Shown piece by piece: positions 51,406 through 59,405 of a stretch of 64,000 nucleotides of DNA. The position numbers were made by a program, and so were the translations under genes. The notes under the pieces are model-generated. The model had not been told where the DNA came from. It searched no databases and was given only the letters and a program-made list of their open reading frames with translations. The DNA is from Candidatus Brachybacter algidus (GTDB lineage Bacteria > Bacteroidota > Bacteroidia > Chitinophagales > Saprospiraceae): positions 310,001-374,000 of the forward strand of contig JADJSK010000001.1 of assembly GCA_016711705.1 (NCBI GenBank), read 5' to 3'. Within the stretch, counting starts at the first letter, position 1. Each line of letters opens with the position of its first letter.

Positions 51406-52500
51406 ATGGAGATAGATATTAATGAAATACGACAGGTCTTAAGTAATATTAAGGACCCAAAGACCGGACAGGATATAGTAAAAGCAGGTTTAGTTAAGGA
51501 CCTTTTTTTGGAGGGAACAGAGCTGAATCTGATGATTTTTTCCAATAATCTGGACTCTACTGATAAAGGCAATCTTCATCAGGCTATTGTTTTTGGCATA
51601 CAAGCTGAGTATCCTGAGCTGAATATCAACCTACACATGGTCACAAAAGCTGACCAAATCGATGAAAAGGCAAGTCCTCTTCCCCAAATTCAAAATATTA
51701 TTGCCGTAGCATCCGGAAAAGGCGGCGTAGGTAAGTCTACCGTTTCCGTTAACCTTGCTTTTGCATTAAACAGAATGGGATATAAGGTTGGTATTTTAGA
51801 TGCTGACGTTTATGGGCCTTCGATTCCTACAATGTTGGGCATCAAAGGTCAAAGGCCACAGATCACCAATCTTTATGGTAAACCAAAGTTGGTTCCAATT
51901 GAAGTCAATGGAGTACAAACTATATCTATTGGCCTTATTGTAGAAGAGGAACAGGCTGTGGTGCTAAGAGGGCCACGCTTGGCAGGAATAATCAAACAAT
52001 TTATAGAAGATACCGTTTGGGATGCACTCGATTTTCTGATTGTGGATCTTCCTCCAGGTACCGGTGATGTTCAGTTAACTTTGGTACAATCAGTGCCATT
52101 ATCAGGGGCTATTATCGTTACCACGCCTCAGGAAGTCGCTGTGGTTGATGCGGTAAGAGCCTTGAACATGTTCAGAATGGAGCAGATCAATGTGAATGTT
52201 CTCGGTGTGGTTGAAAATATGTCCTGGTTTACACCTGAAGAATTGCCTGATAGCAGATATTACATCTTTGGTGAAGGAGGTGGTCAAAGACTAGCGCAAA
52301 TGAGTGGATCTATAGTTCTTGGACAAATACCGATCACCATGGGACTAAGGGAGGCAGGGGATGCAGGGACCTTATATGCCGCTGGATCCGGGGAAAAAGA
52401 TCAAAAGGTTTTTGAAGATATAGGAAAAAACCTTATATTGCAACTTAATAAAATACTTTCTAGTCTTGGTAAATCCAAAATCGTAGAAGTAAAATCTTAA
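51406..52500 (+). CDS. mrp: Mrp/NBP35 family iron-sulfur carrier ATPase
   Basis: A cytosolic Fe-S cluster carrier. An N-terminal MIP18/DUF59 domain (residues 1-85, DINEIRQVLSNIKDPKTGQDIVKAGLV) precedes a deviant-Walker ATPase: AVASGKGGVGKSTVSVNLAFAL (K105, K110), DADVYGPSIPTML, DLPPGTGDVQLTL and TTPQEVAVVDAVRA. The Cys pair usual in Mrp near the C-terminus is not visible here. The frame opens at a GTG (51388), but the ATG at 51406, 14 bases after the likely transcript start, is preferred. Length 364 residues. It forms an operon with the NFU-type gene 13 bp downstream. Confidence 0.92.
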   Translation: MEIDINEIRQVLSNIKDPKTGQDIVKAGLVKDLFLEGTELNLMIFSNNLDSTDKGNLHQAIVFGIQAEYPELNINLHMVTKADQIDEKASPLPQIQNIIAVASGKGGVGKSTVSVNLAFALNRMGYKVGILDADVYGPSIPTMLGIKGQRPQITNLYGKPKLVPIEVNGVQTISIGLIVEEEQAVVLRGPRLAGIIKQFIEDTVWDALDFLIVDLPPGTGDVQLTLVQSVPLSGAIIVTTPQEVAVVDAVRALNMFRMEQINVNVLGVVENMSWFTPEELPDSRYYIFGEGGGQRLAQMSGSIVLGQIPITMGLREAGDAGTLYAAGSGEKDQKVFEDIGKNLILQLNKILSSLGKSKIVEVKS

Positions 52501-52513
52501 TACAAAAATTCAA

Positions 52514-52759
52514 ATGAATTCATTACTGGAAAGGGTAGAATTAGCACTCGATGAGATCCGCCCACATCTGCAGGTCGATGGCGGAGATATAGAAGTTGTC
52601 GAAATCACTCCTGACTTTAGACTCATAGTAAAATGGATGGGCAATTGTGAAATGTGCAATATGTCTGCTATGACGCTAAAAGGTGGTGTAGAGCAAGTCT
52701 TAAAGCAGAGAGTACCGGAGATTGTTGGCATTGAGGTGCAGAATGCGGTGACGGTATAG
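52514..52759 (+). CDS. NifU-like (NFU) C-terminal scaffold protein
   Basis: An 81-residue Fe-S scaffold domain. RVELALDEIRPHLQVDGGDIEVVEI and the cluster-binding CEMCNMSAMTLKGGVEQVLKQRVPEI (CxxC near residues 48-51) match the NFU domain throughout. Together with the upstream Mrp ATPase it forms an Fe-S trafficking pair. The start follows the mrp stop by 13 bp. Confidence 0.95.
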   Translation: MNSLLERVELALDEIRPHLQVDGGDIEVVEITPDFRLIVKWMGNCEMCNMSAMTLKGGVEQVLKQRVPEIVGIEVQNAVTV

Positions 52760-52881
52760 GAGGTGAGGAAGTTAGAAGGTGAGGAGTTTAGAAGGTATCA
52801 AACATTACCCATTACTCATTACTCATTACGCATCACTTATCACACATCACACATAATTAACCATTCATAACTAATTTCCCG
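52760..52881. repeat. 7-bp-period repeat spacer (CATTACC/CATCACA type)
   Basis: From about 52803 the sequence reads ACATTAC, CCATTAC, TCATTAC, TCATTAC, GCATCAC, TTATCAC, ACATCAC, ACATAAT, TAACCAT, TCATAAC, TAATTTC in unbroken 7-bp phase, ending at the pyrF start. The first 40 bases show a looser GAGGTGA/TTAGAAG pattern. Confidence 0.85.
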
Positions 52882-53697
52882 TTGAACCAGATCGAACTCA
52901 CTGCTCAAATCCGCCAAAAGAAATCCTTCCTGTGCGTAGGACTTGATCCCGATCTCAAAAAAATTCCTCAGCACCTCTTACAGTATGATGATCCTTTTTT
53001 TGAATTCTGTAAAGCAATAATTGACGCTACCAAAGATCATTGCGTCGCCTACAAACCTAATACTGCTTTCTTTGAATGCCTTGGTACTAAAGGTTGGGAA
53101 AGCCTCCAAAAGACGATTGATTATATCCCTAAAGATATCCTGATCATTGCTTATGCAAAGAGAGGTGACCTAGGTAATACTGCTGAAAAATATGCAGAAG
53201 CATTTTTCGAAAGGATGAATGTTGATGCTATCACACTCTCTCCTTATATGGGTTATGACTCCATAGCTCCATACCTTAAATATGAAGGAAAATGGTCAAT
53301 TATCCTTGTTAAAACATCTAACAAAGGCAGCAACGACTTTCAGACCTTAACAATGAGTGTATCTGGCAAGCCACTTTACATGGATGTACTGGAAAAAACT
53401 ATGGAGTGGGGAAGTATAGATAATACCATGTTTGTAGTAGGTGCAAATAACCTTGATGAGTTTAAGGAGATAAGAGAAATAGCCCCACATCATTTCTTTC
53501 TTGTTCCAGGGTTTGGGGCACAAGGTGGTCAATTAAAGGATATTAAACCATACATATCTTCTGAAAGCGTTGGTATCCTTGCTAATTACAGCAGACAGAT
53601 TATCTACGCCGATAATACGATGGATTTTCAGGAAAAAGTGCTGGAAGAAACTATCAAGATCCAACAAGAAATGGCTTCAATACTATCTAGTGTCTAG
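52882..53697 (+). CDS. pyrF: Orotidine 5'-phosphate decarboxylase (type 2) with altered catalytic Asp
   Basis: Last step of UMP synthesis. The 271-residue protein follows the type-2 PyrF family: SFLCVGLDPDLKKIPQHL, VAYKPNTAFFECLG with catalytic K58, and AYAKRGDLGNTAEKYAEAFF. The usual motif is DAKRGDIG, whose Asp-x-Lys-x-x-Asp is catalytic. Here the first Asp is Tyr (Y91, codon TAT at 53152-53154), while K93 and D96 remain. The C-terminus (LVPGFGAQGGQLKDI, SSVGILANYSRQIIYAD type) is normal. It starts with TTG at 52882 right after a heptamer spacer. Loss of activity or a base-call error (GAT to TAT) are both possible. Confidence 0.92.
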   Translation: MNQIELTAQIRQKKSFLCVGLDPDLKKIPQHLLQYDDPFFEFCKAIIDATKDHCVAYKPNTAFFECLGTKGWESLQKTIDYIPKDILIIAYAKRGDLGNTAEKYAEAFFERMNVDAITLSPYMGYDSIAPYLKYEGKWSIILVKTSNKGSNDFQTLTMSVSGKPLYMDVLEKTMEWGSIDNTMFVVGANNLDEFKEIREIAPHHFFLVPGFGAQGGQLKDIKPYISSESVGILANYSRQIIYADNTMDFQEKVLEETIKIQQEMASILSSV

Positions 53698-53722
53698 TAT
53701 TTAGATTCTAGTATCTACTAGG
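53688..53722. repeat. 7-bp-period repeat at the end of pyrF (TCTAGTA type)
   Basis: TCTAGTG, TCTAGTA, TTTAGAT, TCTAGTA, TCTACTA run in 7-bp register across the pyrF stop codon and up to the convergent fabG gene. Confidence 0.7.
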
Positions 53723-54461
53723 AATACAACCCACCATTTATCGAGATCACTTGACCCGTTATATAAGCAGCTTTATCACTTGCAAGAAAACTTACTAATT
53801 CTGCCACTTCTTCTGGTTTTCCGAATCGGTTCATTGGTACCATAGCGCTCAGTTCTGACTCGTTGAGGTCCCCTGTCATATCAGTCTTGATAAATCCCGG
53901 GGCAACAGCATTGACAGTGATATTACGCTTGGCCAATTCCTGAGCCAAAGCTTTTGTTGCACCGATAACACCTGCCTTAGATGCGGAATAATTGGTCTGA
54001 CCTGGCATTCCCTTCAAGCCCGAAAGGGAAACCATATTGATGATTCTGCCACGACGCCTTTTAATCATCGCAGCCGAAATGATCTTGGTGGTGTGAAAAA
54101 ATGAATTCAAATTTGTGTTAATTACCTCGTTCCAGTCTTCAGTGGGCATGAAAATCATCAAATTATCCTTCCTGATGCCGGAATTGTTGACTAAAATGTG
54201 GATTTCTTTATCTGTATTTTGGCTCAACCAATTATTTAAGGTACTCTCTGTATCTTTTTGATTACCAACATCATATTTCAATAGTACGTGATTACCGCCA
54301 TTTGAATTAAGTTCATTCAGTAATTCATTTGCTGCAGCATCATTTGACTTGTAATTGATGATGATATTGTAGCCTTCTCCAGCGAGTTTCAAGCTGATCG
54401 CTCTACCGATTCCTCTACTTCCACCAGTTACAAATGCATATTTGCCGTTATTTTCACTCAT
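53718..54461 (-). CDS. fabG: 3-oxoacyl-[acyl-carrier-protein] reductase (SDR)
   Basis: Reduces 3-oxoacyl-ACP with NADPH. The 247-residue short-chain dehydrogenase has the cofactor motif TGGSRGIGRAISLKLA, NNSGI, and the catalytic S145, Y158 and K162 in NMVSLSGLKGMPGQTNYSASKAG, with PGFIKTDMT and GQVISINGGLYS at the end. It starts 30 bp after the ammonia-lyase gene on the same strand. Such pairs occur in flexirubin/aryl-polyene-type clusters of Bacteroidota, so it may be a dedicated copy and not the housekeeping FabG. Confidence 0.93.
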   Translation of the reverse strand: MSENNGKYAFVTGGSRGIGRAISLKLAGEGYNIIINYKSNDAAANELLNELNSNGGNHVLLKYDVGNQKDTESTLNNWLSQNTDKEIHILVNNSGIRKDNLMIFMPTEDWNEVINTNLNSFFHTTKIISAAMIKRRRGRIINMVSLSGLKGMPGQTNYSASKAGVIGATKALAQELAKRNITVNAVAPGFIKTDMTGDLNESELSAMVPMNRFGKPEEVAELVSFLASDKAAYITGQVISINGGLYS

Positions 54462-54491
54462 AATTTGAAATTTTAATCGAATCGGAACTCT

Positions 54492-56021
54492 TTAGAAATT
54501 GAGGTCCTTTAATTGTCTCGCTGCGTTATTGATCTTGTCTGATAAGGGCAGATCTTCAATCACCGGCGGAATAAACTCTTTGATCGTCTTGTAGAATTTC
54601 TGCGTTGCAGGAGCCAGATGATTATGTATTTTAAGATATTCAATAGAAGTGACGATGGCCATCAAATGAATTGCGATCACCTCAAATGAATTATCGATGA
54701 CTTTACGTGTAATCAATGCAGAGTTTGAGCCCATACTCACGATATCTTGATTGTCTTTGTTGCAAGATATGCTATGGACATACATTGGGAACGAAAGCGT
54801 TTGATTTTCAGCAGTTGTGGAAGTTGCAGTGAATTGTGCACCTTGTAGACCAAAATTAAAGCCCAATTTACCAAGATTAATAAATGGTGGAAGTTTTTGA
54901 TTCAAATGATCATTGAGTAAGAAGTTCAATTGTCGTTCCATCAACATCGACAAGCGCGTAATTGCGATCTTTACCTTATCCATCTCAAGAGACACATAAT
55001 CCCCATGGAAGTTTCCACCATGGAATACATATTCGTGTTCTTCTGAAATGATTGGATTATCATTGACTGAATTTGATTCATCGATAAGGATTTGCTCAGC
55101 ATAATCAAGTGTATCTACCACAGGGCCAAGGATTTGTGGGACACATCTTAAAGAATAATATTCCTGGACTTTATCTGTAAATACTGAATGGTCAGGAATA
55201 TTGTTGTAATAAATACTGTCTCTCTGACGGATGCAATGACTGTCTTTGAGTAAATCACGCATCATTGAAGCAACAGCTCTTTGTCCCTTGTGTTTTTTCA
55301 CATCGTTCAAAGGTTGAGCGAAGTGATCATCGAACGAAGATACAATTTCATTTATAAGGCAAGAAGCCATTACTGCAAGCCTATATAATTGTTTGGCTCT
55401 AATGATGTTAACTAGGCCGATACCTGTCATGGCGGCCGTTCCATTGATTATGGCCAGGCCCTCCCTAGCGACTATCTCTATTGGGGCAAGACCATGTTTC
55501 TCAAAAAGGTCTTTTGTTTCTTCGATTTTACCCTCATGGCTTGATCTTCCTTCACCGATAAGTACCAGAGCCACTTGTGCCAACTGCACGAGATCACCAC
55601 TAGCTCCTACACTTCCATGTTCACGGATATTAGGTAGAATACCAAGATTGATAAAATTCATTAATTGTGTCAATACTGAACCGTGGACTCCACTGTATCC
55701 TAAAAGTAGGGTAGTTAGTCTCGAAAGTAAAACACCTCTGACCAATGAATCAGGCAATAAATTGCCTGATCCACTGCAATGAGATCGGATTAGATTTCTT
55801 TGAAGATCTACACGCTGGCTATCGTCGATGCGGTATTGAGCCATGGGGCCAAATCCTGTGTTGATGCCGTAAATAATCTTATTTTCAGAAAATTTTTTCA
55901 AAAATTCATGATTACTAACACATTTTGCCAATGCATTTTCATCCAGACTAATTGCTTCATTGTGCAAAACAATTTGCTCAAATTCAGCTATAGAAAGAGG
56001 TTGTTTACCGAGTACGATCAT
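54492..56021 (-). CDS. Aromatic amino acid ammonia-lyase (HutH-like)
   Basis: Removes ammonia from histidine, tyrosine or phenylalanine. The 509-residue protein has IIYGINTGFGPM (Y51), and the MIO prosthetic group would form from A140-S141-G142 in GSVGASGDLVQLAQ. The conserved PQILGPVVD, ISEEHEYVFHGGNFHG and SAEN-like segments follow. The substrate-selecting pair in NLIRSHCSG is Ser-His, as in histidine lyases, but this alone does not settle specificity. No other hut genes lie nearby; the coupled fabG points to phenolic pigment (flexirubin-like) synthesis through tyrosine lyase activity. Both options stay open. Confidence 0.87.
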   Translation of the reverse strand: MIVLGKQPLSIAEFEQIVLHNEAISLDENALAKCVSNHEFLKKFSENKIIYGINTGFGPMAQYRIDDSQRVDLQRNLIRSHCSGSGNLLPDSLVRGVLLSRLTTLLLGYSGVHGSVLTQLMNFINLGILPNIREHGSVGASGDLVQLAQVALVLIGEGRSSHEGKIEETKDLFEKHGLAPIEIVAREGLAIINGTAAMTGIGLVNIIRAKQLYRLAVMASCLINEIVSSFDDHFAQPLNDVKKHKGQRAVASMMRDLLKDSHCIRQRDSIYYNNIPDHSVFTDKVQEYYSLRCVPQILGPVVDTLDYAEQILIDESNSVNDNPIISEEHEYVFHGGNFHGDYVSLEMDKVKIAITRLSMLMERQLNFLLNDHLNQKLPPFINLGKLGFNFGLQGAQFTATSTTAENQTLSFPMYVHSISCNKDNQDIVSMGSNSALITRKVIDNSFEVIAIHLMAIVTSIEYLKIHNHLAPATQKFYKTIKEFIPPVIEDLPLSDKINNAARQLKDLNF

Positions 56022-56095
56022 GTGTTAATTACTCACTTTTAAATCGGCGCGAAGGTAAAAAAAAATCCAGTAATAGAGTATAATAGTTAATCGGC

Positions 56096-56158
56096 ATTGG
56101 AGTTAACCAGTATTAAGAGTAACCCAGTATTAATAGTTAGCAAGCATTAGAGTAAAGT
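56096..56158. repeat. 17-bp-period tandem repeat
   Basis: Four units start at 56096, 56112, 56129 and 56146: ATTGGAGTTAACCAGT, ATTAAGAGTAACCCAGT, ATTAATAGTTAGCAAGC, ATTAGAGTAAAGT. The last unit is partial. The period is about 17 bp, unlike the 7-bp spacers elsewhere. The rest of the 257-bp gap upstream of the ammonia-lyase gene is AT-rich and has no gene. Confidence 0.6.
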
Positions 56159-56278
56159 ATAATCCCAATGTATGTGTATAAATTGATAGTTTTGACATTC
56201 CAGATGTAACTCCATTAAATAATATGAAGAAGTATTACAAGACACTAACATTAAATTAATGAATTTGGGTAATTTTAA

Positions 56279-57124
56279 TTAGATCAATCCCAGTGCTGAT
56301 TCAATCGTTCTTTTTACTGTCTTGGCGGGATCTTTGCTGAAAACTCCCAGCGCCCTATTTGCAATAATAGCATTTATTGAAATGCACTCATGTCCAAGAA
56401 TCTCAGACAAACCATATAAGCCTGAGGTTTCCATTTCAAGATTAGCTATTCTAGATCCGTCAATAATTTGATTATCAAGCAATTCAAAGAAGTTACTGAC
56501 CTTTGGCTTTAACCTAATCATTCTATTCTGTGGTCCATAAAAACCGGTACTTGAAATGGTGATGGCCTGCTCTCCAAGTTTACTGAATTGATCTAATAGT
56601 TTTTTACTTCCCCAGGTCATATATGGTTTTATCGGCCATGGAATGTCCCAATCTAATAATTCTTCTTCCCATATATCAGTTTCTCTTTCATAGAAATGCA
56701 TTAACCCATCCAATCCTATGGCTCCCTTAGACAGAATTATTTGATCAATCTCAATTTCTGATCTAATTGTTCCTGAAGTACCTATTCTTATGATATCTAA
56801 GGAAATTTTTTCTTTTTTTATTTCTCTTTTCTCAAAGTCAACATTTACTAGTGCGTCTAACTCATTAAGGACTATATCAATGTTATCTGTTCCAATACCG
56901 GTAGACAAAACACTAATTCTTTTAGATCCCAACATGCCTGTGTGTGTGACAAATTCACGATGTTGCACCCGATAATCAACTTTATCAAAATATCCGGAGA
57001 CCAACTCTACCCGATCAGGATCGCCTACAGTGATGATCGTAGTCGCTATTTGTTCTGGCCTAAGATCGAGATGATAAATACTGCCTTTGTCAGTAAGGAT
57101 TAGTTCTGAAGGTGCTATTGGCAT
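56279..57124 (-). CDS. Nucleoside phosphorylase (uridine phosphorylase type)
   Basis: Phosphorolytic cleavage of nucleosides in salvage. Its 281 residues have the PNP/UDP family layout: YHLDLRPEQIATTIITVGDPDRVELVSGYFDKV (phosphate-binding GDPDR), STGIGTDNIDIVLNELDAL, RIGTSGTIRSE, and the nucleoside-binding LEMETSGLYGL near the C-terminus. The preference for uridine is inferred from GDPDRV and LEMETSGLYG and is not certain. It overlaps the upstream lipoprotein gene by 10 bases on the same strand. Confidence 0.87.
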   Translation of the reverse strand: MPIAPSELILTDKGSIYHLDLRPEQIATTIITVGDPDRVELVSGYFDKVDYRVQHREFVTHTGMLGSKRISVLSTGIGTDNIDIVLNELDALVNVDFEKREIKKEKISLDIIRIGTSGTIRSEIEIDQIILSKGAIGLDGLMHFYERETDIWEEELLDWDIPWPIKPYMTWGSKKLLDQFSKLGEQAITISSTGFYGPQNRMIRLKPKVSNFFELLDNQIIDGSRIANLEMETSGLYGLSEILGHECISINAIIANRALGVFSKDPAKTVKRTIESALGLI

Positions 57125-57594
57125 AATAATTTTATTGCTGGTGTATATATAATATTGCTCATGTGTTGTCCTCGGTCAATTATGTAAATACCATATACCA
57201 ATGAATCAACAGGGTATTGAGTAGATGGAGTGCAAGGGGTTTGACCGTTAGGAAATAAACAGCAAGTGGTGTAAACTTTTATTGCAATCTCTCCTGATAT
57301 TCCTTTCGCACCTGCACTTTGAGATAAGAGTGGTATTTTGAAACTGGTCGTAATAGTGTCTATACGCTCATCCCTCAGGAAAATATTCACAGAATCATTG
57401 TCTCCAAGATCACCATCTCCATCAGTAAAACTGAAAGTTATAATGGTACTGTCAGAATTAAAGGCACCTTGCTTCATGACTTCTGAAGTCAATCCTACAA
57501 AATTGATAATAGGTTCAATGGGGTATTCAGGAGCTTTAAGGCAACTCCATTGTACAATTACGGTCAATATAAATATGGTTAAAAAATGCTTCAT
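57115..57594 (-). CDS. Small lipoprotein of unknown function
   Basis: A 159-residue exported lipoprotein. The signal peptide HFLTIFILTVIVQWSC ends at a lipobox Cys (residue 18). The body has TIITFSFTDGDGDLGDNDSVNIF, an acidic calcium-like DGDGD segment found in many Saprospiraceae surface lipoproteins, and a C-terminal YIIDRGQHMSNIIYTPAIKL. I do not know a named function. Its end overlaps the nucleoside phosphorylase start by 10 bases, so the two are cotranscribed. Confidence 0.75.
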   Translation of the reverse strand: MKHFLTIFILTVIVQWSCLKAPEYPIEPIINFVGLTSEVMKQGAFNSDSTIITFSFTDGDGDLGDNDSVNIFLRDERIDTITTSFKIPLLSQSAGAKGISGEIAIKVYTTCCLFPNGQTPCTPSTQYPVDSLVYGIYIIDRGQHMSNIIYTPAIKLLCQ

Positions 57595-57681
57595 ACTACT
57601 TTTGAATAGTGAAAATTACATGCACATTAAAGTTAAATATACATCTTTGTGAATAATATTAACGTTCCGATTTTCATTTTT

Positions 57682-58677
57682 ATGACTCAAAAGATGCTTC
57701 CTCAGACAATTATCGACATTCAGACACGATTTTTGAATGAAGGTAAGGTCGATTGGCAGGAAGCAGCTTATATCCTTTTTGAATACCAGTCTGAGCACAA
57801 TGCTGTTTATAAAGAGTATTTGCGACTCTTAAAATATGTAAATAAGTACCCGGAAATCAAGGACATTCCTCATTTGCCTATTACCTTTTTTAAAAATCAT
57901 CAAATCTTAACAGGAGATTGGAAAGAAGAACTTGTATTTTACAGCAGTTCCACAACAGGTAAGGGTAGAAGTGCACATCTGATAAGGGATACTAGTTGGT
58001 ATGATGAAATAAGCAAAAAAATCTTTGAAACACGTTTTGGCCCGCTTAAGGGAAAATTAGTGTTAGCACTGCTTCCGGGTTATTTAGAAAGAGGCGACAG
58101 CAGTTTGGTTCATATGGTCAACCATTTTATGAAAGTGAGTGGACATCCGGCAAATGGATTTTTTCTGGATCAGTTTGATTTACTTCGTTCAATTATGGAT
58201 ATGCATGATGAAATTATTTTGTTTGGAGTGCCTTTTGCTTTGTTGTCATTTATAGAAACATCTGCTAAAAATTCGTATCCTGGACTAACTATCATCGAAA
58301 CAGGGGGAATGAAAGGCAAAGGGAAGGAATTGCCACGTCAGGAATTACATGATAAATTGCGCTCTGCCATGAATCCCAGAGCTATTTATTCTGAATATGG
58401 GATGACAGAACTACTTTCTCAGTCTTATACTGATCATACCGGCATGTTTACAGAATCTCCAACTTTTCATATCTCTGTAAAAGAACTAAATGACCCTTTC
58501 CATGTGCAAAAAATTGGTAAACCAGGGACATTAAATGTCATTGACTTAGCCAATATTCATACTTGTTGTTTCATTGAAACTGAAGATATGGCAGTAGATC
58601 ATAGTGATGGACACTTTGAAATATTGGGAAGGATAGACAATAGGGAGATCAGGGGGTGCAATCTGCTGGCCCTATAA
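57682..58677 (+). CDS. LuxE/PaaK-like acyl-activating protein
   Basis: A 331-residue protein related to the LuxE acyl-protein synthetase and PaaK-type adenylating enzymes. It has LVFYSSSTTGKGRSAHLIRD, the Ser/Thr/Gly-rich ATP-binding loop, and the AMP-binding RAIYSEYGMTELLSQSY motif, then GKPGTLNVIDLANIHTCCFIETEDMAV and EILGRIDNREIRGC. Expected to activate a carboxylic acid as an acyl-adenylate; the substrate is unknown. The ATG at 57682 is preferred over the GTG at 57649. It is divergent from the lipoprotein gene. Its link to the nearby ammonia-lyase/fabG pair is speculative. Confidence 0.82.
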   Translation: MTQKMLPQTIIDIQTRFLNEGKVDWQEAAYILFEYQSEHNAVYKEYLRLLKYVNKYPEIKDIPHLPITFFKNHQILTGDWKEELVFYSSSTTGKGRSAHLIRDTSWYDEISKKIFETRFGPLKGKLVLALLPGYLERGDSSLVHMVNHFMKVSGHPANGFFLDQFDLLRSIMDMHDEIILFGVPFALLSFIETSAKNSYPGLTIIETGGMKGKGKELPRQELHDKLRSAMNPRAIYSEYGMTELLSQSYTDHTGMFTESPTFHISVKELNDPFHVQKIGKPGTLNVIDLANIHTCCFIETEDMAVDHSDGHFEILGRIDNREIRGCNLLAL

Positions 58678-58883
58678 GCTCTTGACTATGATTATGAACT
58701 GATGAGGTACCTAGCTATTGCCTGTTGGCTTTTATTTGTTGGCTTTAATAGTTGAATGAAATCCAGTTTATTAAGTTAAATAGATTGATCCGAAACTTCA
58801 ATTTATATGGCCGTCAGATGTCTTGGAGCCATCAGACGACTTTATCAATTTATAGCTACATTTCAATTTTCAAATGAGTTTTC

Positions 58884-58891
58884 TATCTTTA
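58884..58891 (+). promoter_or_regulatory. Near-consensus -7 box for the asparaginase gene
   Basis: TATCTTTA differs from TAnnTTTG only in the last base and lies 19 bases upstream of the ATG at 58911. Confidence 0.4.
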
Positions 58892-58910
58892 GGGCTATAA
58901 AAATATCTAC

Positions 58911-59405
58911 ATGATACAAGTTTTTGTCACAGGAGGTACATTTGATAAGGAATACAATTTTATAAATGGCCAATTATACTTCAAGGATACACATCTGAAT
59001 GAAATGTTTGATCGAGGTAGAAGCAGCCTGGAAATTGATGTTAAGACCCTCATGATGGTCGATAGTCTGGAAATGACCGAAGCAGACAGAGACATTATTG
59101 TTTATCAATGCAAAAAATCTCCGGCAAATAAAATCCTTTTGACGCATGGCACTGACAGAATGGTATCTACAGCAAAAGCCTTAGCAGAAGGAGGAATAGA
59201 AGACAAAACCATCGTAATCACCGGTGCCATGATTCCTTATGCTTTTGGAAATTCAAGTGACGGATTTTTCAATCTTGGTGCTGCTCTCGCATTCGTTCAG
59301 GTTTTACCTTCAGGCATATATATTACTATGAATGGAAAGTATTTTCCTTGGAATGACGTAAAGAAAAATTATGATACCGGCTTTTTCGAAAGTCTACATG
59401 AATGA
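58911..59405 (+). CDS. Single-domain asparaginase-like protein
   Basis: A 164-residue protein corresponding to the N-terminal catalytic domain of type I/II asparaginases. It has the nucleophile motif VFVTGGTFDKEYN (T10) and the second active-site motif LLTHGTDRMVSTA (T81, D82), followed by VITGAMIPYAFGNSSDGFFNLGAAL. The C-terminal domain of classic asparaginases is missing, yet the ORF is closed and similar short proteins are known. The activity is therefore likely but unproven. It is convergent with hpt: the two stop codons abut and form TGATCA. Confidence 0.87.
   Translation: MIQVFVTGGTFDKEYNFINGQLYFKDTHLNEMFDRGRSSLEIDVKTLMMVDSLEMTEADRDIIVYQCKKSPANKILLTHGTDRMVSTAKALAEGGIEDKTIVITGAMIPYAFGNSSDGFFNLGAALAFVQVLPSGIYITMNGKYFPWNDVKKNYDTGFFESLHE

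Noticed and set aside
55393..55782. 129-codon plus-strand ORF in the ammonia-lyase gene
   Set aside because: It is antisense to the conserved MIO region of the lyase and has no sign of being a separate gene.
58678..58910. Possible small RNA or terminator after the LuxE-like gene
   Set aside because: Short TTGGCTTTTATTTG/TTGGCTTTA words and a CCGTCAGATG/CCATCAGACG pair are present, but no stable stem followed by a T run was found.
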